Shown: piece by piece, positions 7,170 to 14,404 of the stretch
How the letters are laid out: each line of letters starts with the position of its first letter
Numbering within the stretch: position 1 is the stretch's first letter
Assembly (NCBI GenBank): GCA_030614505.1
Contig: JAUWTX010000004.1
Span: 1-28,385, forward strand
Reading direction: 5' to 3'
Length of the DNA stretch: 28,385 nucleotides
Source: Desulfuromonadales bacterium
GTDB taxonomy: Bacteria; Desulfobacterota; Desulfuromonadia; Desulfuromonadales; BM103
Notes under the pieces: model-generated
What the model was told of the DNA's origin: nothing
Databases searched by the model: none
The model's input: only the letters and a program-made list of their open reading frames with translations
Position numbers and translations under genes: made by a program

Positions 7170-7718
7170 ATGCAGAATTTCACCATAGTTTTCGCACATG
7201 GCCGTGAAAGTGGCCCCTGGGGGACAAAGATCAGGGCTCTTGCCAAGGTGGCAGAGAGATTTGGTTGCCGGGTGATCAGTCGTGATGATAGCGATAATCG
7301 TGATCCCGAATTACGAGTTGTCCGGTTGATCGATGAAGTCAGGTCGATAGAGGGGCCAATCGTGCTGGTTGGCTCAAGCATGGGTGGTTATGTAGTGACT
7401 GTAGCGTCACAAGAAGTGAAACCGGTTGGCCTGTTCCTTATGGCCCCTGCTTTCGGTTTGCCCGATTACGCTAATAAAACACCACAACCGGTCTCTCGCG
7501 AATTGACTGTCGTTCACGGTTGGAGTGACGATATTGTACCGATTGCAGCTGTTTTTGATTTTGCCCGAACACATGAGGCGATGCTTCATGTGGTTCCAGC
7601 CGGGCATGCTCTTCTCGAACAGGTTGACTGGCTTACGCAAGCTTTTGAATTATTTCTTGGTCGATGTCTTCAACAAGACAGAAACATGGCAAGAGAGCGC
7701 CTTCTGGCGACAATTTAA
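7170..7718 (+). CDS. Small alpha/beta-hydrolase
   Basis: A 182-residue hydrolase-fold protein. It begins with IVFAHGRESGPWGTK, has the nucleophile elbow GSSMGGY, an acid residue in GWSDDIVP and a catalytic histidine in AGHALL. The size and motifs fit the short YcfP/dienelactone-hydrolase-like cytosolic esterases; the substrate is unknown. The ATG follows GAGG by about nine bases. It is the first gene of the long operon, 29 bases ahead of tlyA. Confidence 0.82.
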   Translation: MQNFTIVFAHGRESGPWGTKIRALAKVAERFGCRVISRDDSDNRDPELRVVRLIDEVRSIEGPIVLVGSSMGGYVVTVASQEVKPVGLFLMAPAFGLPDYANKTPQPVSRELTVVHGWSDDIVPIAAVFDFARTHEAMLHVVPAGHALLEQVDWLTQAFELFLGRCLQQDRNMARERLLATI

Positions 7719-7747
7719 TCTCAATCTCCTGATGGTGAAAAGTTTCG

Positions 7748-8494
7748 ATGGCTGCCAAAGAGAGGATCGACAAACTGATGGTTCAACGGCAACTGGCCGG
7801 GTCGCGTGAAAGGGCCAGGGCCTTGATTCTGGCCGGCCGGGTCGTAGTGGATGACCAGACCATTGACAAAGTCGGTACCCAGGTTGATAGCGCTGCTTCC
7901 ATTCGCCTGCGAGGCGAAGATATCCCCTATGTTTCACGCGGCGGATTGAAACTTGCCAAAGCTCTGGAATGTTTCGATATTGCCGTTGCTGGATGCACTG
8001 CCATTGATGTTGGAGCTTCGACAGGTGGATTTACCGATTGCCTGCTGCAAAATGGCGCGGTAAAGGTTTTTGCCGTCGATGTCGGATATGGCCAGTTGGC
8101 CTGGAAACTACGTGACGATGAGCGGGTTGTTAACCTTGAGCGTACCAATATCAGGCATTTGACAGCCAAACAGCTCGAAGAAACACCCGGGCTTGCTGTG
8201 ATTGATGCTTCATTCATCTCGCTGGAGAAAGTATTGCCCGTAACTCTTTCTCTGCTGGAGCCCGGCAGTGATGTCGTTGCTCTGATCAAGCCACAATTCG
8301 AAGTTGGTAAGGGGCAGGTAGGTAAGGGAGGGGTTGTTCGTGATCCGGAACAGCATGCCCAGGTTGTTGATAAAATCAAACTTCTGGCAAGGCAGCTTGG
8401 TTGCCAGGTCATGGATGTTTGTGAAAGCCCGGTCTTAGGCCCAAAGGGCAATCGTGAGTTCCTGATTCATCTGCGTATGGAGACAACCTCATGA
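7748..8494 (+). CDS. tlyA: TlyA-family rRNA ribose 2'-O-methyltransferase
   Basis: A 248-residue TlyA homologue, the family often annotated as hemolysin A but known as an rRNA cytidine-2'-O-methyltransferase. An S4 RNA-binding domain (about residues 4-65) precedes an FtsJ/RrmJ-like Rossmann methyltransferase with the SAM motif DVGASTGGFTDCLL. Catalytic-type residues sit in SRGGLKL, VIDASFISL, LIKPQFEVGK and NREFLIHL. Length and motif order are normal. The last codons overlap the next start (ATGA at 8491-8494), implying coupled translation. Confidence 0.93.
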   Translation: MAAKERIDKLMVQRQLAGSRERARALILAGRVVVDDQTIDKVGTQVDSAASIRLRGEDIPYVSRGGLKLAKALECFDIAVAGCTAIDVGASTGGFTDCLLQNGAVKVFAVDVGYGQLAWKLRDDERVVNLERTNIRHLTAKQLEETPGLAVIDASFISLEKVLPVTLSLLEPGSDVVALIKPQFEVGKGQVGKGGVVRDPEQHAQVVDKIKLLARQLGCQVMDVCESPVLGPKGNREFLIHLRMETTS

Positions 8495-9261
8495 ATTATC
8501 AGGTCTATTTTCTTGGTGCCGGTCCCGGAGACCCGGATCTGTTGACTCGCCGCGCAGAGCGCTTGCTCAAAGAATGTCGAGTGGTTTATGTCCCTCCACT
8601 TTATGATCAGCCTTTTGCTGAGTTTCTGGATGGCAAAGAACTGTTCGTCCCTTTTGATTTCTATTTTGCTGACCTGATTACCCTGATCAAGGATCAGTTG
8701 GTCAATGGGCCGATTGCTTTTCTGGTGCCTGGTGATTTGACATTCTATTCACCTTTTCAGGCTGTGGTTGATGCCCTGGGAGATCTGGCCGTTGTTGTCC
8801 CTGGCGTTGGTGCCGCCAATGCCGCCTCGGCACTTCTGAAGAAAACCCTTGATCTTCCAGGAGTCTGCAGTCGTGCCATTCTTGCTTCGCCACGGACTCT
8901 TGGCGAAGGTCCAGATGCACCAACCATGGGCGATTTCGCCGCACCGGGTGTTTCACTTCTGATCTATATGAATAATATACCTCTGGCAGAGTTGGTAGCT
9001 CAACTACGCAAAGGTTACGGTAAAGATGTGCCGATGGCTCTTGCTCACCGGGTCGGTTTGCCTGATGAGGAGATCATAGTGGCCACTCTCGATACGATTG
9101 TAGAAAGGGTTGGTCCCAGAGATTTTTTCAATCTGGACAGCCCTAATCCGAGGCCCGCCCTGACACTGCTTCTGGTTGGCGAAAGTTTGACGGCTGATGC
9201 TGATCCGGCCTGGTGGGATTATCGACGCGACAACATCTGGAAATATCAGGACAACAGTTAA
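8491..9261 (+). CDS. Tetrapyrrole-methylase-fold SAM methyltransferase (CbiF/CobM-like)
   Basis: A 256-residue protein with the hallmark motifs of the tetrapyrrole methylase fold: GAGPGDPDLLT at residues 9-19, VPGDLTFYSP, and VVPGVGAANAASALL. It most resembles cobalt-precorrin-4 C11-methyltransferase, which acts in cobalamin synthesis. No other cobalamin gene lies nearby, and the neighbours are RNA- and DNA-related, so its substrate may not be a corrinoid; the same fold also hosts RsmI, an rRNA methyltransferase. Its start overlaps tlyA by four bases, and it ends one base before the U32 gene's ATG. Confidence 0.8.
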   Translation: MNYQVYFLGAGPGDPDLLTRRAERLLKECRVVYVPPLYDQPFAEFLDGKELFVPFDFYFADLITLIKDQLVNGPIAFLVPGDLTFYSPFQAVVDALGDLAVVVPGVGAANAASALLKKTLDLPGVCSRAILASPRTLGEGPDAPTMGDFAAPGVSLLIYMNNIPLAELVAQLRKGYGKDVPMALAHRVGLPDEEIIVATLDTIVERVGPRDFFNLDSPNPRPALTLLLVGESLTADADPAWWDYRRDNIWKYQDNS

Positions 9262-9262
9262 C

Positions 9263-10225
9263 ATGCTCATTATCTCGCCAGTTGATAATCTTAAGGAAGC
9301 CGACCTGCTTCTGCAGGCTGGTGCGGATGAGCTTTATGGTGGCTACATTCCGGCTGAGTGGGACAATTACAGCCTTGCGGCTTCGCTGAATCAACGGACT
9401 TTTTCAACTGCACAAATCGCTTCTGAACAGGAGCTGTCAGAGATTATCTCACTTGTTCATGCTCATAAACGAACCTTTGCCTTAACCTTGAACGCCCCTT
9501 TCTATACGGACAAACAGTTGCCTCTGCTGCTCGAATATGTTGATCGCATGGTGACTATAGGCATCGACAGTCTGATTCTTGCCGATCCCGGATTATTACG
9601 GTTATTGCAAAAGCGTCATGGACATCTCGAGTATCACGCCAGTACTCTTGCTCACCTGACAAACTCAGGTGCCGTCCGTTTTATGGCAGAGCAGGGCATG
9701 CAACGTGTCATTTTACCAAGGCACTTGAACGTAGCTGACATGACGTCAATTATACGACAGGTCCCGAAGATTCACTTTGATGCATTCCTGCTGGTTGGCA
9801 AATGCCCGAATACCGAAGGGCTGTGCACCTTTCATCACTCCAGCCCTGAGAAAATCTGGCCTTGCGAAATCACCTATGAACTTGCCCCGCTCACTGACGG
9901 GCCTTCTTCACAATTGCGGCATGCTATGCAGCGGCAGGACAGTTGGTCGGAAACTAACCGTCGTCACGGTTGTGGCCTCTGTGCAGTTCCCCACCTCAGG
10001 GAGGCAGGTGTTCATGGTTTAAAACTGGTTGGCCGCGGGGCTCCTTCCACACAGAAAGTCAGAAATGTTATTTTGACAAAAGAGTTTCTCTCACTGGCGG
10101 AAAGTGTTACTGATTTTGCAGAATATCGACGTATGGCAATGGCAGCCCACAAAGAAAGATTTGGTGCGGTTTGTCACCAGAATATCTGTTATTATCCGGA
10201 GTTTTTTGATGGGGGAGCAGTATGA
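9263..10225 (+). CDS. Peptidase U32-family protein (probable Fe-S enzyme)
   Basis: A 320-residue member of the U32 family. The N-terminus ISPVDNLKEADLLLQAGADELYGGY fits the TIM-barrel start of the family. Cysteines cluster in the second half: KCPNTEGLC, WPCE, HGCGLC and CHQNIC. In UbiU, TrhP and RlhA such cysteines ligate a 4Fe-4S cluster used in hydroxylation of quinone precursors or RNA, so the peptidase name is probably misleading. The ATG at 9263 is chosen because it begins the conserved domain; the in-frame start at 9197 lies inside the previous gene. Its stop overlaps the next start (ATGA, 10222-10225). Confidence 0.85.
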   Translation: MLIISPVDNLKEADLLLQAGADELYGGYIPAEWDNYSLAASLNQRTFSTAQIASEQELSEIISLVHAHKRTFALTLNAPFYTDKQLPLLLEYVDRMVTIGIDSLILADPGLLRLLQKRHGHLEYHASTLAHLTNSGAVRFMAEQGMQRVILPRHLNVADMTSIIRQVPKIHFDAFLLVGKCPNTEGLCTFHHSSPEKIWPCEITYELAPLTDGPSSQLRHAMQRQDSWSETNRRHGCGLCAVPHLREAGVHGLKLVGRGAPSTQKVRNVILTKEFLSLAESVTDFAEYRRMAMAAHKERFGAVCHQNICYYPEFFDGGAV

Positions 10226-10407
10226 CACGTTTGCTGGGTAGTACACATGTCGAGACTCGGGCTCGAGAGGAGAGTGTCCGTGGCGTGCTTGTCCGCATGG
10301 TTCTCGAGCAGGCAGAACATGCCGACAGTAATGAATTGGTGTTGCTGGAAAAAGCTCTCCAGATGCTCTTGAGGCGGTTTCAAGTCATGGAGGGCGATGT
10401 CTCATGA
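10222..10407 (+). CDS. Small 61-residue protein of unknown function
   Basis: An open frame overlapping both neighbours by ATGA junctions (10222-10225 with the U32 gene, 10404-10407 with the ATPase gene). That double overlap is strong evidence of a real, translated gene. The product is charged and probably helical: an Arg/Glu-rich first half (ETRAREESVRGVLVRMVL) and an amphipathic second half (NELVLLEKALQMLLRRF). It has no signal peptide, no cysteine and no membrane segment. I do not recognise a family. It sits where YhaO/SbcD-type phosphoesterases often precede YhaN/SbcC-type ATPases, so it could be a partner of the ATPase. Confidence 0.72.
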   Translation: MTRLLGSTHVETRAREESVRGVLVRMVLEQAEHADSNELVLLEKALQMLLRRFQVMEGDVS

Positions 10408-12551
10408 TACTGCGTAGTGTAGAACTGGAAAATTTCGGCAGATTTCGTGCCCGAACCATTGAATTTCGACGAGGCGTGAACCTGGTCATTGGTCCTAATG
10501 AGGCTGGTAAATCGACCCTTGCCGAGGCTGTCCCTGCTGTACTCTTTGGCACAGATCGCCTGGAAAAGTTTAAACCCTGGGGACGCAATGTCTGTCAGGC
10601 CGCACTCTTTTTTGAAGGTCATGGGCGCACGATCCAGATAAAGCGCAACCTGATTACCGATGAAGTTGAATTGATAGAAAGGGATGACCTCTATCACACC
10701 TTATCGCAATTTTCCGGTAAGGCTCCACTTCGGGGTCGTAGTGCCTCTTGTCGCGAGTATCGATCGCTACTTGAATCTTTGCTTGGAGTTGCTGATGAGA
10801 GCCTGTTCAAAGCCACTTATTTCTTCGGGCATCATCCTCAGGAGTGGAGAGGTGACGAACTCGCACAAAAGCTGCGTACGTTGGTCAGTGGTACGGCAGA
10901 AACAGATTATGCAGAGATCCTTGATGAACTGCTGGATGAGCATTTCCAACTGACTCGCAGCAACCCATGGGGCAGGGATAAACAACGCGATCGCGAATAT
11001 GAAGAAGTCTGTCAGCAATTAGCACAGCAGGGTGGCGTAGAAGCTGTGCCGGTTTTCGTTGAGATAGACACTTCTGCCGATATCGAGGCACAGATAGAAA
11101 AATATACCGTTGAGTTGGAAAATGATCGCCGGGAATATGAAAAAGGTCTGCGATATATAGAAAGAATCCGTCGGCAGACTGTTGGATCGGAAAAAATAGT
11201 TGGATCGGCAAAGAAGTCAACTCCAACTGAAGTAGAGGTTCTGCCGGAAGGCAATAAAACATCGGCCAAGGATGACGCCCTGTCCGATGACATTGCTCTA
11301 TCTGAAAAGCTGGTTGCCGCTGGCTTACCGCAAAACCCGCCCCGGGAGTTGCCGGAACTGCTGGCTGATGCTGCTAAAATCAGACAGGAACTTGCTACCT
11401 TTCAACAACCTCTCTCTGCACTTAACAGCCGCGAAAAGAAGATCCCCAAGGTGCCCTGGGTCGTGGTTGCCTGTGCCTCTGCAGTTTTTGCTGCGGGAGT
11501 CGCGATTGCCTGGTGGCAAAATTTCCATTTTCTCTGGTTTTTACTGGGTGCGGGGGTGTGCAGTGCCTTACTGCTCGGGTGGGGCGGCTGGCTTCACATA
11601 TCAAGGAATAAGGTCCTGGCTGGATGTCGCAAAGAACGCAATCGACTGGACCAGAAAAAACTGGAAGTACAAAAGCGACAGGCAGAGCTGAGTGAACGTT
11701 GTAACGCTCTCGGCTTGCCGTCCTCTGCAGTCGACCTGGTCAGATTGCAAAAACTGGTTGCTGCACATCGTGAATTACTTGAGTGTTGCTGGAAGCAGGG
11801 CGGTTTGCTTAAAGAAGATGTCGTTGATGAAAAATCAAAAAATGCTGAAGATGGACAAGAGCTATACCAGCTGGAATCTCGTATGGCTGAGTTTGAAACA
11901 GGGTTAAAGCAGAAAGAGCTGCGCTTGCAAGAACTGCAGTTGCAGCTTAAAGAGCTTTCCACGAATCAACCTCTACAGGGTCAGGCCCCGGTGACGGCTC
12001 TGCAATATCGCAAGCTCGAACTGGAAGAGCGTATTGCTGTCTTGCGCAAAGCTGTCAACCTGCTCGCTGGAGCCGTTGATGAGTTCAGTAGATCACACCT
12101 GGTGGATTTAAACGATGCTGCCGGCAAACTGTTTGGCAAGATAACCGGTGGGCGCTATACTGCTGTAAAACTTGACGAGAATATGATGCCATCGGTAAAG
12201 GTTGATGGTCGGCGCTGGGTGTCTGCTGAGCAATTCAGCAAAGGAACGGTTGATGCGATCTATCTGGCACTGCGCATTGCCCTGGCGAAAGTTAGAGATG
12301 ATGGCCGCTCTTTGCCGTTGATGCTTGATGATCCTTTTGTTCATCTTGATCAAAAGCGTCTGGCAAAAGCCCTTAATCTGGTTGATCTGGCCTCAACGGA
12401 TGGACAATTGATCCTCTTCAGTCATAATTCTGACATAGGTAAACGTGCCGCTCGCGAGCGATGGCATGTTGTCCCCCTGGATGGGGACATTGTTGACACT
12501 ACATCAGAAGAAGAAGGAGGAGATCATGTCGGACAATTGCATCTTCTGTAA
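10404..12551 (+). CDS. Membrane-anchored SbcC/YhaN-like ATPase
   Basis: A 715-residue ABC/SMC-type ATPase. The N-terminal head has LENFGRFR and Walker A GPNEAGKST at residues 30-38. The C-terminal head has a signature-like FSKGTVDAIYLALRIAL (about 610-626), Walker B LPLMLDDPFVHLD (about 637) and the switch FSHN (about 672). Between them lie coiled-coil segments (about 215-260 and 400-540) and two hydrophobic helices (about 349-370 and 375-397). The protein may therefore be anchored in the membrane by a hairpin at the coil tip, where SbcC/Rad50 has a hook. YhaN of B. subtilis is similar but longer. It starts by ATGA overlap and its end overlaps the HIT gene by 26 bases. A role in DNA repair is inference. 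Confidence 0.85.
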   Translation: MILRSVELENFGRFRARTIEFRRGVNLVIGPNEAGKSTLAEAVPAVLFGTDRLEKFKPWGRNVCQAALFFEGHGRTIQIKRNLITDEVELIERDDLYHTLSQFSGKAPLRGRSASCREYRSLLESLLGVADESLFKATYFFGHHPQEWRGDELAQKLRTLVSGTAETDYAEILDELLDEHFQLTRSNPWGRDKQRDREYEEVCQQLAQQGGVEAVPVFVEIDTSADIEAQIEKYTVELENDRREYEKGLRYIERIRRQTVGSEKIVGSAKKSTPTEVEVLPEGNKTSAKDDALSDDIALSEKLVAAGLPQNPPRELPELLADAAKIRQELATFQQPLSALNSREKKIPKVPWVVVACASAVFAAGVAIAWWQNFHFLWFLLGAGVCSALLLGWGGWLHISRNKVLAGCRKERNRLDQKKLEVQKRQAELSERCNALGLPSSAVDLVRLQKLVAAHRELLECCWKQGGLLKEDVVDEKSKNAEDGQELYQLESRMAEFETGLKQKELRLQELQLQLKELSTNQPLQGQAPVTALQYRKLELEERIAVLRKAVNLLAGAVDEFSRSHLVDLNDAAGKLFGKITGGRYTAVKLDENMMPSVKVDGRRWVSAEQFSKGTVDAIYLALRIALAKVRDDGRSLPLMLDDPFVHLDQKRLAKALNLVDLASTDGQLILFSHNSDIGKRAARERWHVVPLDGDIVDTTSEEEGGDHVGQLHLL

Positions 12552-12873
12552 AATTATCGCCGGTGAAATCCCGAGTAAATTTGTTTATCAGGATGATCAG
12601 GTCATTGCCATTGAGGACATCAATCCCCAGGCGCCGTGTCACATTTTGATTGTGCCACGCAAACATATTCGCACGACCCTCGATCTGACGACTGCTGATA
12701 ATGAACTGATTGGCCATATCTACCAGGTCGCGGGTAAAATAGCTCATGATAAAGGTATTTCAGAGGATGGTTTTAGAATTGTCAATAACTGCAATGAGGC
12801 AGGTGGCCAGATTGTCTGGCATATCCACATCCATCTGCTTGGCGGACGTGACATGATCTGGCCTCCAGGCTGA
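12526..12873 (+). CDS. HIT-family nucleotide hydrolase (HinT-like)
   Basis: A 115-residue histidine-triad protein beginning CIFCKIIAGEIPS and ending with the catalytic triad HIHIHLLGG (H99, H101, H103). HinT-type enzymes hydrolyse purine phosphoramidates such as AMP-lysine. The ATG at 12526 is preceded by a strong AAGGAGGAG (12514-12522) lying inside the 3' end of the ATPase gene. The longer frame from 12445 would only read through that gene. Confidence 0.93.
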   Translation: MSDNCIFCKIIAGEIPSKFVYQDDQVIAIEDINPQAPCHILIVPRKHIRTTLDLTTADNELIGHIYQVAGKIAHDKGISEDGFRIVNNCNEAGGQIVWHIHIHLLGGRDMIWPPG

Positions 12874-12906
12874 CAGAAACAACTTCTTTCATGGTAGCAT
12901 AGCTTT

Positions 12907-14397
12907 ATGAACAGTTTTCATCAACCGATAGCACAGCCGGATGCACCGGAAAGTTATGATGAAAAGCGCCAGAAGCGCCTGATCAATGAGATCATGGAGT
13001 TGCTGGTTACTCATTATGGCGGCAGCCTCAGCGAGGAAGTCCTCGATGAATCGATTGATGCTCTGCAGAAGGCGATAAGTCTTGCGCAGGAGGCCCACCG
13101 TCAACAAGTACGCAAGTCTGGTGAGCTTTATTTCTTCCATCCCCTGCGTGTAGCTCATCTGGCCGCCCGGCACTGGATGGACTTTGCATCGGTGATTGCC
13201 GCTCTTCTGCACGATGTTGTGGAAGACACCTCGACAACCCTCGAAGAAATCAGTGCTATGTTCGGCATGGAGATCGGGCTGCTGGTCGATGGTTTGACCA
13301 AGGTTGATGATGATCTCCTCAGTCGTAGTGCCCTGAAGGAGCAGACATATCGGAAACAGGTTCTGCTGGCGGTAAGAGATGTTCGAGTCCTCTGCCTGAA
13401 ATTCTGGGACCGAATCGATAACCTGCAGACCATCCAGGCGCTGAATCCTGAAAAGCAGCGTTTGATTGCCGAGGAGACGCGAACCATCTATGTCCCATTG
13501 GCCAGGCATCTCGGGATGGGGCGTGTTGCCACGGAACTGGATGCACTTTCCTTGATCATTCTCTACCCGACCCGGGCAGAGCGCTATGACATTGCTGTTA
13601 AGGAAGCACATCAGACCTATGAAGCCACTCTTGGCCGCATCCGTTCAGAAGTTCATAATATTCTCAAACATTATAAAATTGATGCTCTGGTCAAGGATCG
13701 CTGGCGTCCGTTCTCCATTGTTGCCGCCCGACTGACTACTCGTGGTCTGCCAGCGCTCTACACTTTGGATATTCTGGTCGATCGATCCATGGATGCCTAC
13801 CACGCTCTTGGTCTGCTGCATCGTTTATATCCACCTATTCCCGGTAAGTTGCGTGACCATCTGAATATTCCGTCACAATACGGTTACCAGGCCTTGAAAA
13901 CCAGTGTGCAAGCTGGAGAAGTTCGTCTGCGGGTAGAAATAACCACGCGCAAACTGTCGCGATTCAACGAATCAGGTGTCCTGGCCCCTGGTTTTGAGTT
14001 CCGCAGTTCTAATTTTGAAGATCTGATGCAGTCGCTGATAGAAGGTGAATCAGCTTTCGATATGGAAAGTTTGCGATTGGCTTCTGCTTCGATTCAGGTT
14101 TACACGCCACAGGGGGATGTCCGCTCACTTCCAGAAGGGAGTAGTGCCCTGGATTTTGCCTTCGATATCCATGAACAGTTGGGTTTGCATGCTGTTCGTG
14201 TTCGCATCAACGGTAAAACCCGTCAACTCAAGGCTCGTTTGATGGACGGAGATCAAATCGATGTCGAAACAGCCGACCGTCCGACGGTACTGCCGAAGTG
14301 GCTGGAGTGGGCAGTTATGCCGCGTGCTCGCAACAGTATCCGTCGTTATCTTCGATCAAAAGTCAAGCAGTCGCAAGTCAGCAGAGAGAAGTCGTAG
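12907..14397 (+). CDS. RSH-like protein: HD hydrolase, degenerate synthetase and TGS domains
   Basis: A 496-residue RelA/SpoT homologue. The HD domain is intact in its key positions: H78 (FFHPLRVAHLA), H102-D103 (ALLHDVVEDT) and D168 (KFWDRIDNLQTI). The synthetase region (about 245-350) is recognisable by IPGKLRDHLNIPSQYGYQALKTSV, but positions conserved in active enzymes differ. GRPKHIYSIYRKM-like text is replaced by KDRWRPFSIVAARL, and the histidine of GYQSLHT is lysine (GYQALKT). A TGS domain (about 396-457) follows; the helical, zinc-finger and ACT regions are absent. It is probably a (p)ppGpp hydrolase or regulatory protein rather than a synthetase. No good ribosome binding site precedes the ATG. 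Confidence 0.85.
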   Translation: MNSFHQPIAQPDAPESYDEKRQKRLINEIMELLVTHYGGSLSEEVLDESIDALQKAISLAQEAHRQQVRKSGELYFFHPLRVAHLAARHWMDFASVIAALLHDVVEDTSTTLEEISAMFGMEIGLLVDGLTKVDDDLLSRSALKEQTYRKQVLLAVRDVRVLCLKFWDRIDNLQTIQALNPEKQRLIAEETRTIYVPLARHLGMGRVATELDALSLIILYPTRAERYDIAVKEAHQTYEATLGRIRSEVHNILKHYKIDALVKDRWRPFSIVAARLTTRGLPALYTLDILVDRSMDAYHALGLLHRLYPPIPGKLRDHLNIPSQYGYQALKTSVQAGEVRLRVEITTRKLSRFNESGVLAPGFEFRSSNFEDLMQSLIEGESAFDMESLRLASASIQVYTPQGDVRSLPEGSSALDFAFDIHEQLGLHAVRVRINGKTRQLKARLMDGDQIDVETADRPTVLPKWLEWAVMPRARNSIRRYLRSKVKQSQVSREKS

Positions 14398-14404
14398 CTT
14401 CTTG

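Noticed and set aside
7748..8494. TlyA as a hemolysin
   Set aside because: S4 plus FtsJ-like methyltransferase motifs and conserved K-D-K-E-type residues point to rRNA methylation; there is no secretion signal.
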